DNA from: Motiliproteus sp965230735
Lineage (GTDB): Bacteria; Pseudomonadota; Gammaproteobacteria; Pseudomonadales; Balneatricaceae
Assembly (NCBI RefSeq): GCF_965230735.1
Contig: NZ_OZ246016.1
Span: 3,286,001-3,350,000, forward strand
DNA: 64,000 nucleotides
Reading direction: 5' to 3'
In this document: piece by piece, positions 8,233 to 15,893 of the stretch
How positions within the stretch are numbered: the first letter of the stretch is position 1
How the letters are laid out: each line of letters opens with the position of its first letter
Notes under the pieces: generated by a model
Databases searched by the model: none
What the model was told of the DNA's origin: nothing
What the model saw: the letters and a program-made list of their open reading frames with translations, nothing else
Made by a program: the position numbers and the translations under genes

Positions 8233-8337
8233 GGAACCAGTTTTTCGCAAGGTCTGGACATTCCTTCAAAGTTGCGTCTGGATTACGACCAGGCAGAAAG
8301 CCAGAAGCTAGCAAGGACTTATTCGCAGGTTCCCTAA
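8230..8337. repeat. Truncated copy of the MITE-like element (copy C)
   Basis: About 98 bases (8239-8335) match, in reverse orientation, the left 100 bases of the 273-bp element, including the terminal 20 bases GACTTATTCGCAGGTTCCCT at 8316-8335. Scattered substitutions separate the copies. The other end is short and degenerate (TAAGGAACC), and its TAA is the stop codon of the LuxR gene. The remaining bases to the next gene (8338-8471) hold only its ribosome binding site and no other feature that I can see. Confidence 0.7.
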
Positions 8338-8471
8338 CGACTGGCACCATCGACTGACCCGTTTAGGGCATACGCACTAACAGGCCGCGGCGATAGGCTA
8401 TGGAAGCTAGCCACGATTCCGGTCGTGCACGGCAACCGGCACCAACGCCTATTTACAGCGGAGAACAGAAC

Positions 8472-9845
8472 ATGGGGCAACCCGATCCGAGCCTGGGCTG
8501 GCATCACGCACAGCAGTTCCTCAGCGAAAACCCTGATCTGGAGCTAATCGAGGTCTTGCTGACCGATCTCAATGGCACCCAACGGGGCAAGTGGATCGAA
8601 CCTCACAAGCTCGACAAGCTGTTCCAGTGGGATTTCAAGATGCCGCTGAGTGCGGTGATGCCGGACATCTGGGGCCGCGATATCGAGCCGTTGTGCGATC
8701 GCACCGGCGATGCCGACGGTCTGATCAAACCGATTGTGTCGACACTGAAGCGCGAGCCCTGGCTGCCACGCCCCACCGCGCAGATGATGATGTCGATGGT
8801 GCAGCAGGACGGCTCTCCCTGGGGCTGTGATCCTCGCGTGGTCCTGGAGCAGGTATTGGCGCGCTACCAGGAACGGGGCTGGACCCCGGTGATGGCACCG
8901 GAGCTGGAGTTCTACCTGTTCCAGAGCCAGCGCGGCGATCAGGGCCAACCGCTACTGCCTTCCACCAGTCTGCACGGTGACTGCCAGATCGGCGGCCAGG
9001 TCTACAGCACCGAGATGCTGCAGGACAGTGCCGAATTGCTACACGAGATTCGCCAGTCCTGTAACGAGATGGGACTGCCGTTGGACGGCCTGGTTAAGGA
9101 GTTGTCCGCCGGACAGTTTGAACTCAACATGTTCCACCAGCAGGATCCGTTGAAGGTGGCCGACGATGTACAGTCCCTCAAGCGCTTGATCAAAGGAGTT
9201 GCACGCAAGCACGACCGCACGGCCTCCTTTATCGCTAAACCCGCTGCCGAGTTGGCCGGTAACGGTATGCACGTTCATGTCAGCCTGCTGGATGCCGACG
9301 GCAACAACCTGTTCGACGACGGCACCGACCAGGGTAGCGAGCTGCTCCGCCATGCCGTGGCCGGTCTGGCTCAAACACTGCCGGAGTCGGTCCTGCTGTT
9401 GGCGCCCCATCTGAATTCATACCGCCGGATGGGTGGGGTCCACACCCCCAAGGTGGCCTCCTGGGGCTATGAAAACCGTAACGCCAGCCTGCGTATTCCC
9501 AACGGTGCCGCAGCAGCACGCCGAATCGAATATCGTCTTGCCGGCGCCGACAGCAATATCTATCTGCTGCTGGCCACCATGTTGGCCGGGGTGCTCTACG
9601 GCATCGACAACCAACTGCAACCGGAAGCGCCGTCACAGGATTTTGAAAGTAGCCAAAACAGTAAGATCAAGCTGCCGACCAACTGGTACAGCGCACTGGA
9701 GCAGTTTGAGCGTTCGGAATTCATGCGTGAATACCTCGGACGCGACTTTAGCCAGGCCTATGCCATCATCAAGCAACGGGAGCAGGACGAGTTCCGCCAG
9801 CATATCTCCAAACTGGAGTACGAAACCTACCTGGCGCTGGTCTGA
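8472..9845 (+). CDS. Glutamine synthetase family ligase, probable gamma-glutamylpolyamine synthetase
   Basis: I choose the ATG at 8472 because GGAGA lies 8 bases ahead; the upstream in-frame ATG at 8400 has no such site. The 457-aa product has the glutamine synthetase layout: N-terminal beta-grasp (VLLTDLNGTQRGKWI), then the catalytic domain with MAPELEFYLF, AGQFELNMFHQ, GNGMHVHVSL and NASLRIPNGAAAARRIEYR. The residues MPDIWGRDI and the short length match PuuA/PauA-type enzymes, which join glutamate to putrescine or related amines, better than GlnA. The substrate remains inferred. Confidence 0.75.
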   Translation: MGQPDPSLGWHHAQQFLSENPDLELIEVLLTDLNGTQRGKWIEPHKLDKLFQWDFKMPLSAVMPDIWGRDIEPLCDRTGDADGLIKPIVSTLKREPWLPRPTAQMMMSMVQQDGSPWGCDPRVVLEQVLARYQERGWTPVMAPELEFYLFQSQRGDQGQPLLPSTSLHGDCQIGGQVYSTEMLQDSAELLHEIRQSCNEMGLPLDGLVKELSAGQFELNMFHQQDPLKVADDVQSLKRLIKGVARKHDRTASFIAKPAAELAGNGMHVHVSLLDADGNNLFDDGTDQGSELLRHAVAGLAQTLPESVLLLAPHLNSYRRMGGVHTPKVASWGYENRNASLRIPNGAAAARRIEYRLAGADSNIYLLLATMLAGVLYGIDNQLQPEAPSQDFESSQNSKIKLPTNWYSALEQFERSEFMREYLGRDFSQAYAIIKQREQDEFRQHISKLEYETYLALV

Positions 9846-10702
9846 GCCCGGCTCAGACCCGGTAGATTACTGGCGATAATCAACAGCAGCGCCGGGATCT
9901 GCATCAGAATGCCGTACAGCAGCACCGCCGCCGACATCTGCGGCTGCTGCAGCACCGCACCGGTGACCAGCAGTGCGGTGCCGGCATTCTGGATTCCCAC
10001 CTCAATCGCCAGCGTCCGCCCCGCCGCCGCGTCGGCATCCACCAGCTTTGCCAGCCGGTAACCGAGCAACATCGCCAGGGTCGCGATCAGCAGTATCAAC
10101 GGGGCCAGCAAGCCCAGGTAGGATTCCAGTCGATCCCAGTTGCTCCAACTGATCAACCCGATCACCGCCAGCATAAACACCAGCGCCAGCGCCTTGACCA
10201 GCGGCTGGATCCAGAGTGCAAAGGCACTGAAGCGACGCCGCAGCAACATCCCCAAAACCACCGGAAGCAAGGCCATCAGCACCAGTTTCAGCATCGTCGG
10301 CAGTACTGGAAACGGCTGATCCAGGGTCCCGGCCTGCCAGAACTCCAACGCCACCGCGGTTCCCAGGGGCAGGCTCAGCGGCACGATCAGACTGCTCAAA
10401 CCGGTCAGACTGACCGACAGCGCCAGATCACCCCGGCACAGGTGGCTGATCAGATTCGAGGTCGCACCACCAGGGGCCAGCGCGACAATCATCAACCCCA
10501 CCGCCAACTCGGTCGGCAGCGACCACAGCTGCAGTAGGGCGAACACCAGCAGCGGCAACAGCAACAGCTGCCCGACCAGACCGGCCAGCAACAACCTGGG
10601 GCGCTCCAGCAAGCGGCGAAAATCGGCAACGGTCAGGCCCAGGCCCAACCCCAACATCAGGCAGAACAGCGCCGCCGGTAACAGAATTTGCGATAACATC
10701 AT
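9827..10702 (-). CDS. Bile acid:sodium symporter (BASS) family transporter
   Basis: The 291-aa protein is almost wholly hydrophobic, with nine or ten predicted membrane helices. The segment LAPGGATSNLISHLCRGD (about 89-106) and the later EVGIQNAGTALLV are the two conserved crossover regions of the BASS fold that bind sodium and substrate. Bacterial members move organic anions such as pantoate or bile-acid-like compounds with sodium. Its 3' end overlaps the convergent ligase gene by 19 bases. The actual substrate cannot be predicted. Confidence 0.8.
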   Translation of the reverse strand: MMLSQILLPAALFCLMLGLGLGLTVADFRRLLERPRLLLAGLVGQLLLLPLLVFALLQLWSLPTELAVGLMIVALAPGGATSNLISHLCRGDLALSVSLTGLSSLIVPLSLPLGTAVALEFWQAGTLDQPFPVLPTMLKLVLMALLPVVLGMLLRRRFSAFALWIQPLVKALALVFMLAVIGLISWSNWDRLESYLGLLAPLILLIATLAMLLGYRLAKLVDADAAAGRTLAIEVGIQNAGTALLVTGAVLQQPQMSAAVLLYGILMQIPALLLIIASNLPGLSRAQTSAR

Positions 10703-10808
10703 GGGACGGCAATATAAAAGCTACCTAATGTAAAAGCCATAATTTCTCCCAATCACCAGTGCGAGTGCAACGGTCTACACTCAAGGCTTAGGCCACCGGA
10801 GTCAAAGA

Positions 10809-11435
10809 ATGCGAACCACCAAGCAACATCGGCCCAGCCGACTGAAACCAACCTGGGGATACCTGCTCGTTCCCTGCCTGTTGATACTGTCCCAGCCGAG
10901 CCAGGCATTTGAACTGAGCCTGATGCCGGGTTACAGCGGTGGCGGTGAGTTCGAGCAGAGCGGCAGCGGTGATCCCGTCGATATCGACGATTCGGCAAAC
11001 TTCAGTATCATCGCCAGCTTCGAGTCAGAACCCAACAAAGCCTACGAATTGCTCTACAGCCAACAAAACAGCACCCTGCATGACACTTCCGGCAACGACC
11101 TGAGTGATATCCGGGTCCACTACCTGCAGGTTGGAGGTCACTATTTTTTCCAGGGCCGCGAGTCCTTGTCCCCCTATGTGTCCGGCGGCATAGGGCTGAG
11201 CCTGTTCGAGCCCAAGTCCGGCAGCGATCAACTGTTACGCCCGTCGATGAGCCTGGCGATCGGCTTCAACTGGCAGTTCAGCCAGCAACTGAGCTGGCGA
11301 ACCGAACTGCGCGGTTACGGTACCCTGGTCAACGATCGCACCCAGATCGCCTGCGGAACCGGATGCAATATCCGGGTTGAGGGAGACCTGCTGACCCAGT
11401 GGCAGTTGTCCACCGGTCTGAGCCTTCGCTTCTGA
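10809..11435 (+). CDS. Outer-membrane beta-barrel protein
   Basis: The 208-aa precursor starts with basic residues and a hydrophobic signal sequence ending in SQA at about residue 36. The mature part alternates polar and hydrophobic residues (for example YVSGGIGLSLFEPKS, SMSLAIGFNWQFSQQLSWRTELRGYG) and ends in SLRF, the terminal Phe recognised by the BAM complex. Two Cys residues (about 181 and 185) could form a periplasmic or loop disulfide. This resembles eight-stranded OmpA/OmpW-like barrels of unknown role. It is a single gene with its own upstream region of 106 bases. Confidence 0.75.
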   Translation: MRTTKQHRPSRLKPTWGYLLVPCLLILSQPSQAFELSLMPGYSGGGEFEQSGSGDPVDIDDSANFSIIASFESEPNKAYELLYSQQNSTLHDTSGNDLSDIRVHYLQVGGHYFFQGRESLSPYVSGGIGLSLFEPKSGSDQLLRPSMSLAIGFNWQFSQQLSWRTELRGYGTLVNDRTQIACGTGCNIRVEGDLLTQWQLSTGLSLRF

Positions 11436-11591
11436 CAGCTCCTTAGCCCAACAACTCAGGTGGGCCTCAGGTGGGCGAAGTTGTCTGTATTCTGGCTGAA
11501 ATCGCCATTGGTCACGCACCCTGCGGCTGGCAAGATCCAGTAATCCCGATAACGTCAATGCCAAAAACAACGCCGACACCGGAGGTCCAGC

Positions 11592-12428
11592 ATGAGCTCT
11601 GCCGACAACAGCCCCGTCGAGTGCCCCAGCTTCGAAACCCTTTCCCTCAGCCTTGAGGACGGCATCGCCACTGTCAGTCTGAACAATCCCGATAAAGCCA
11701 ACGCCATGAGCGCCGCCATGTGGCGCGAGCTGCAACAGTGTTTCGAGTGGGTCGATTCAGAGCCCGGTGCCCGGGTCGCCATCCTGAACGGAGAAGGCAA
11801 GCACTTCTGTGCCGGCATCGATATCACCGCCATGGCCGACTTTATTCCCCGCCACACCAAGGACCAGCAACGGATTAACGAACAACTGCGGCTCAACATC
11901 AAACGCCTGCAGGGCAACCTGACCGCCATCGAGCGTTGCCGAAAGCCGGTGCTGGCGGCGGTCCAGGGCGCCTGTATCGGAGGGGGCGTGGATATGATCT
12001 GCTGCGCTGACATGCGCTACGCCAGCCGCGACGCCTATTTCACCATCAAGGAGATCGACCTGGCATTGACCGCCGATGTCGGCACGCTGCAACGACTACC
12101 GCACCTGATCGGCCGCGGCCAGGCCAACGAACTGGCTCTGACCGGTCGTCGCTGCGAGGCAGATGAAGCGCAGCAGCTGGGGCTGGTGAACCGGGTCTAC
12201 GATGATTCAGCCCAGATGTTGGAGGAGGTTCGTAAGCTGGCCGCCGGTATCGCCGCCAAATCACCGTTGGCGATCCGCGGCACCAAAGAGATGCTGCTCT
12301 ACAGCCGTGACCACAGTGTGGAAGATGGGCTCAATTACGTCGCCACCTGGAACTCGGCGATGCTGCACCAGCAGGAGATGTTCAAGGCCGCCATGAGCAA
12401 GGCTCAAACGCCTGAATTCGAGGACTGA
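11592..12428 (+). CDS. Crotonase family, probable delta(3,5)-delta(2,4)-dienoyl-CoA isomerase
   Basis: The 278-aa protein is a full-length crotonase: substrate loop FCAGIDITAM (about 74-83), oxyanion-hole turn ACIGGGVDMICCADMRYA and the acidic segment KEIDLALTADVGTLQRLP. The ADVGTLQRLP motif with its Asp is characteristic of dienoyl-CoA isomerases, which shift double bonds during beta-oxidation of unsaturated fatty acids, and differs from plain enoyl-CoA hydratases. An enoyl-CoA hydratase label is the fallback. The preceding 156 bases contain no gene. Confidence 0.82.
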   Translation: MSSADNSPVECPSFETLSLSLEDGIATVSLNNPDKANAMSAAMWRELQQCFEWVDSEPGARVAILNGEGKHFCAGIDITAMADFIPRHTKDQQRINEQLRLNIKRLQGNLTAIERCRKPVLAAVQGACIGGGVDMICCADMRYASRDAYFTIKEIDLALTADVGTLQRLPHLIGRGQANELALTGRRCEADEAQQLGLVNRVYDDSAQMLEEVRKLAAGIAAKSPLAIRGTKEMLLYSRDHSVEDGLNYVATWNSAMLHQQEMFKAAMSKAQTPEFED

Positions 12429-12536
12429 CCTGAATTTGAGATCTGATACGGAAGTGCGGAACGCCTAGCCGGCAGAGGTGGGGATAACGCGAAGCCATCA
12501 CGACGATGGCTTCCGGATAGAACCTGAGGAAAGAAC

Positions 12537-12716
12537 TTATGCCTGGGTTTGCTCGGCTTCCGCGCTCTCGGTCTGCTGCTGTTGCTGCAACTTCTCCTGC
12601 TGCTCTTCCCAACGCCCCAGTGCATCGTAGTAATGATCCCAGATACAGGGGCAGCAACCGCCTCCGCAGCATTCGTGACCTTTGGGGCGGACCGGTTTCT
12701 CGAGCAGTTCGGGCAT
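12537..12716 (-). CDS. Small Cys-rich oxidoreductase-like domain protein, 59 aa
   Basis: The ATG at 12716 has CGGAGAA immediately upstream and gives MPELLEKPVRPKGHECCGGG...; longer in-frame starts lack such a site. The core CCGGGCCPCIWDHYYDAL (about 16-33) matches the oxidoreductase-like domain (P-rich lead, CC-x-GC-x-x-C-W-x-x-Y), whose clustered cysteines suggest metal or redox chemistry. A Gln/Glu-rich tail follows. Its function is not established in any bacterium that I know of. Confidence 0.7.
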   Translation of the reverse strand: MPELLEKPVRPKGHECCGGGCCPCIWDHYYDALGRWEEQQEKLQQQQQTESAEAEQTQA

Positions 12717-12886
12717 GATTTCTCCGTAATCGGTGCTACAAACAGAAGTGATAGATCGCATTTTACCCGATCGGGCCGGTCGGACATAGCGTCGTCCATC
12801 AATCCCCGCTATCAGGCTGGACAATATCGATGGCACTATCCACTATTAGCGCCCAGACGGCGCGATAGCCGGAAGACGGAGGATCG

Positions 12887-13786
12887 ATGCAGCTTTCAAG
12901 ACGTGCCAAAGGCCTGCTGATAACCCTGACCGGGGTCAGCCTGTTGATACCGGATGCGTTGTCCATCCGCTTGGCCGGGCTGGACTCCTGGAGTGTGGTG
13001 TTCTGGCGCAGTCTGCTCGGCGGCTTGGTGGTCATGCTGGTGGTGCTGTTGACCCGGCGTCATGAAGGCCCTCTGAAGGCGCTACATCTCAGTCGTCTGG
13101 GAATGTTGCTTGTTGCCCTGATCTGTACCGCCAATATCGGCTTTGTGATGGCGATGCACCACACCAAGGCCGCCAATGTGTTGATCATTCTGGCGCTGTC
13201 GCCGATGTTCTCAGCGCTGTTCGACCGTCTGCTGTTCCAACTCAGACTGGCGACCCGTACTTGGATAGCGATCTTCAGTTGCCTGATCGGCGTCATCATT
13301 CTGGTCATCGACGGCTTGGACGCCGGGACTCAGATGGGCAATCTGATCGCACTGGGTACCGCCTTGCTGATGGGACTGGAGTTTTCATTGATGGGCCAGG
13401 TTCAACAGCGCCAAATCTGGCCGGCCCTGTCACTGGCCTACCTGCTCAGCGCCGTGATAGCGGCCTTTATGGTGCCTTCCCTGTCGCTTCAAGGCGCCAA
13501 CATTCCGATCGTTCTGGCGATGGGACTACTGATCGTGCCCTTCTCTTTCATGCTGATCTGCCTGGGTCCGGGCTATATTCCGGCACCGGAAGTCGCCATC
13601 ATGCTGCTGCTGGAAACCGTCATGGGGCCTCTGCTGGTCTGGTGGGTGCTGGGAGAGGATCCGGGGCGCTATGCCCTGCTCGGTGGTGCCATCGTGGTCA
13701 CCACGTTGATCTGCCACGCCATCACCGACCTGCTGCAGGACCGGCGCGAACGTAGAGCCTCGCTCAACAAAGGCTCAACCGGTTAG
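12887..13786 (+). CDS. EamA/DMT family transporter
   Basis: The 299-aa protein has ten predicted membrane helices arranged as two EamA repeats (about 5-135 and 148-280). Features include SLLIPDALSIRLAGLDSWSVVFWRS near the start (shown as LDSWSVVFWRS) and GLLIVPFSFMLICLGPGYIPAPEVAIMLLLETVMGP in the second repeat (key part YIPAPEVAIMLLLE). Such proteins export small metabolites or drugs through the inner membrane; substrate unknown. AGGATCG-type spacing before the ATG at 12887 supports the start (GGAGG upstream). Confidence 0.82.
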   Translation: MQLSRRAKGLLITLTGVSLLIPDALSIRLAGLDSWSVVFWRSLLGGLVVMLVVLLTRRHEGPLKALHLSRLGMLLVALICTANIGFVMAMHHTKAANVLIILALSPMFSALFDRLLFQLRLATRTWIAIFSCLIGVIILVIDGLDAGTQMGNLIALGTALLMGLEFSLMGQVQQRQIWPALSLAYLLSAVIAAFMVPSLSLQGANIPIVLAMGLLIVPFSFMLICLGPGYIPAPEVAIMLLLETVMGPLLVWWVLGEDPGRYALLGGAIVVTTLICHAITDLLQDRRERRASLNKGSTG

Positions 13787-13804
13787 CAACAAACCCGCCA
13801 GAAC

Positions 13805-14143
13805 TTATCCGCGAGCAGTTAACCAGCGCTGGGTTTTCTCCACACACAGCCCCGCCAATGGTAGTTGGCTCAACCGTTGCCAGATATCGGCATCGAGGGC
13901 CTCGTCCAGCGCCAGCTCGAGCTGTTGATAAGCACTGCGGCCATCGGCCCGGCGGTACTCGATGTAGACAAACCAGCACTTCCAGCGGGCACCGGCACGA
14001 TTGCGCCTTTTGCCCAGCGCCCACCAGACATACACCGGCGTGCCACTACCGTGCTGCAACAAGCGATCATCCGGTCGCGATACCGAGGGGTGTTCATCCA
14101 AGTCACCGAGATCGTGACCTTGATCGACAATACATTCAGACAT
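13805..14143 (-). CDS. Hypothetical protein, 112 aa
   Basis: A cytoplasmic-looking protein rich in Trp, Arg and acidic residues (VYVWWALGKRRN; KCWFVYIEYRRADGR), with no membrane helix or recognisable motif. The composition in this frame looks protein-like, unlike the opposing + strand frame of similar length. Its ATG overlaps the stop of a decapitated reading frame upstream, the arrangement of a former operon. No ribosome binding site of good quality is visible, so expression may have depended on the lost upstream gene. Confidence 0.5.
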   Translation of the reverse strand: MSECIVDQGHDLGDLDEHPSVSRPDDRLLQHGSGTPVYVWWALGKRRNRAGARWKCWFVYIEYRRADGRSAYQQLELALDEALDADIWQRLSQLPLAGLCVEKTQRWLTARG

Positions 14144-14294
14144 GACTAGCTCTCACAGTTATATGAGAACTGACGTATTCAATGATGGGAAACGCTAGGA
14201 CACCTGTTTGGTTGTCGGTTTCGACCACATCGCCGACTCTCTCCAGTAGATAGTCGGTAACCACCTTGCCCAGGTCGGCAGGTTGGCGAGGACG
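14136..14294 (-). pseudogene. 3' fragment of a lost gene upstream of the 112-aa protein
   Basis: A 52-codon frame without an ATG runs from an in-frame TGA near 14295 to a TGA at 14136-14138. The peptide (in part ADLGKVVTDYLLERVGDVVE, then TGVLAFPIIEYVSSHITV) has the composition of a real protein end, and its stop overlaps the ATG of the next gene by 8 bases. No continuing frame is found upstream. The following 14295-14532 region, up to the IS element, shows no gene. I cannot identify the original protein. Confidence 0.4.
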
Positions 14295-14562
14295 TCAGCC
14301 CTTCTCTTGATGTTGGGTACAAATTGAACAGCAAATCTACCCTCTTTCGGTCTCTCCGACAAGCCTTATCCCAACGACTTTGACTCTTTATTTGGAACGA
14401 CCGAATCGGGTTCTTATCAACATGAGAAAAGCTAGATATTAGCGGGAGACGCGAACAGGGCTCAAAGCCTGCCGGAAGCAGGACTGGGTACTGCACAAGG
14501 AGGAGTTCTAAACTCGCTTCAGCTTAGAAACCTGTCTTGTCCTGATATAGGTTGACATCCTT

Positions 14563-15432
14563 TCAGGTTGAAAACGCCCGATGCACCTCATCGGGCGTTT
14601 TGTATTTTAAGGCCATATGTGGCCGCCGTGTATTGTAGAGTCGGATCGACTCATCAACCATGATCGTGGCCTGATCTAGATCCTCTGGCTTTCTCAGCAG
14701 ATACTCACCTTTCAGAATCCCGTTTACTCTTTCCGCAAGCGCATTCTGATAGCAGTCATACCCATCCGTCATCGAACAACGCACACCGTGCTCCTTATGT
14801 ACGGCCTGATAGCGCTTTGAACAGTACTGTATCCCCCTGTCAGAGTGATGGATAAGCCCGGCGCTACCTTGGTAACCATCCAAGGCCTTCTGATAGGCCG
14901 TTAATACGGACTCAGCCCTCAAATCACCGTGTACGTGATAGCCGACGACTTTGCGTGAATACGCATCGGTAACCAGGCTCAGATAGGCCTCTCCGTCCCT
15001 GACTGGAAGATAGGTGATATCCGCGACCCAGATCTGTTCTGGCCGTGTGGCTTGCTCTTGCTCTGCACCGGGCTTTAGCAAGTTAGGATGGCACCAGAAA
15101 CGATGATGACTCTGCGTAGTCTTGTGATATGCCCGGCGTCGCTGGACCAATAAGCGGCGATCCCTGAGCAGTTCAAATAGTTTGTCCCGGCCGATTTTAC
15201 ATTCCGTTTCGGCATTGAGCAGGGACAGTAGCTTACGCGCTCCCAGCCGAGGTTGCTGCATACGCTCACGTTGAACAAAGCTCAGTATGGAACAACGCAT
15301 CTTTGCTTGCTGTTTCGCTCGCTGGCGTTGCTGATAGTAGGCCTGTCGGCTGATACCGAGGATTTGGCAAGCTCGAGTAACCGTCAGCCCTGTGACCTGC
15401 CGTTCTTCGATGACTTGCCGCGAGGCTTTTTT
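14563..15432 (-). CDS. IS3 transposase OrfB, catalytic part
   Basis: This frame has an integrase core with the DDE residues: D in VADITYLPV, D in HHSDRGIQYCS and E in NALAERVNGILKGE, followed by RRPHMAL near the end. An internal ATG exists at 15300, but the frame stays open back to an A6G slippery run (15427-15432), where a -1 shift from orfA gives the OrfAB fusion that cuts and joins DNA. Nothing is disrupted. Confidence 0.88.
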   Translation of the reverse strand, partial: KKASRQVIEERQVTGLTVTRACQILGISRQAYYQQRQRAKQQAKMRCSILSFVQRERMQQPRLGARKLLSLLNAETECKIGRDKLFELLRDRRLLVQRRRAYHKTTQSHHRFWCHPNLLKPGAEQEQATRPEQIWVADITYLPVRDGEAYLSLVTDAYSRKVVGYHVHGDLRAESVLTAYQKALDGYQGSAGLIHHSDRGIQYCSKRYQAVHKEHGVRCSMTDGYDCYQNALAERVNGILKGEYLLRKPEDLDQATIMVDESIRLYNTRRPHMALKYKTPDEVHRAFST

Positions 15433-15776
15433 ACGACACGGACCCCGTGATCCCGTTTGAGCACATCAACCACCGCTTCGAAGAACTCCGCTTTTTGCTG
15501 GGCATCTGCCAACTGTTGCTCAAGCTCCTTGATCCGCTGCTCTGGGGTAAGTTCTGAAGGCTTGTCTGACATTAGTTTTGCCTGGTGATCTGATCCTTGA
15601 GACCAATCTAGCCTGCCATGCTTACGTAGCCAAACTAATACGGTTGAGCGACCTTGGATGCCGTAACGCTGCTGTGCCTGCTTATAGGACAGTTCACCGG
15701 CTTCTACTTGGTCGACAACCGACAATTTAAAGGCGAGGGAATAATCTTTCTGAGTACGTTTAGTCTTTGTTTTCAT
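15384..15776 (-). CDS. IS3 transposase OrfA, DNA-binding part
   Basis: The 130-aa protein has a helix-turn-helix (about 12-55; YSLAFKLSVVDQVEAGELSY and TVLVWLRKHG) and a C-terminal leucine-zipper-like helix (LTPEQRIKELEQQLADAQQK), the usual OrfA plan for end recognition and multimerisation. The A-AAA-AAG heptamer at 15426-15432 lies near its 3' end, in the position used for programmed -1 frameshifting in IS3 elements. Confidence 0.9.
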   Translation of the reverse strand: MKTKTKRTQKDYSLAFKLSVVDQVEAGELSYKQAQQRYGIQGRSTVLVWLRKHGRLDWSQGSDHQAKLMSDKPSELTPEQRIKELEQQLADAQQKAEFFEAVVDVLKRDHGVRVVKKPRGKSSKNGRSQG

Positions 15777-15836
15777 GTCACTTCCCGAGTTAATGATCGA
15801 AAAGTGTCAACGTTATTCAGGACGGGACAACCGGTA

Positions 15837-15870
15837 CAAAAAAGGCCAACCCGAGGGTTGGCCTTTTTTA
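15837..15870. terminator. Terminator after mksB (works in both directions)
   Basis: A perfect stem AAGGCCAACCC / GGGTTGGCCTT with a 2-base loop is flanked by A-run and T-run on the two sides. It lies 24 bases after the mksB stop. Because it is intact between mksB and the IS element, the operon ended here before the insertion. Confidence 0.88.
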
Positions 15871-15893
15871 TCGCGGGGGGCTGATAAGGATCG

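Larger units (their letters stand above)
14533..15829 (-). mobile_element. Complete IS3-family insertion sequence, 1297 bp
   Basis: Imperfect terminal inverted repeats of about 25 bp begin TGTCTTGTCCTGATA (left) and TGTCCCGTCCTGAATA (right, reverse strand) and both end GTTGACA. The element is flanked by the 3-bp direct repeat ACC (14530-14532 and 15830-15832), as expected for IS3. It contains orfA and orfB joined by a probable -1 frameshift. Both reading frames are intact, so the insertion looks recent. It sits between the terminator of the mks operon and the gene fragment at 14136, and it does not cut a recognised gene. Confidence 0.93.

Noticed and set aside
13865..14149. + strand 94-codon frame opposite the 112-aa gene
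   Set aside because: The minus strand frame has better protein composition and operon-like overlap; both cannot readily be genes.
14179..14496. Minus strand open frame of 105 codons before the IS
   Set aside because: It runs in a different frame from the plausible gene end at 14136 and has frequent Arg/Ser/Cys with no domain or ribosome binding site.
15831..15893. Possible jetD start after mksB
   Set aside because: Only a terminator and the IS flank are there; no nuclease gene is encoded near the operon in this window.
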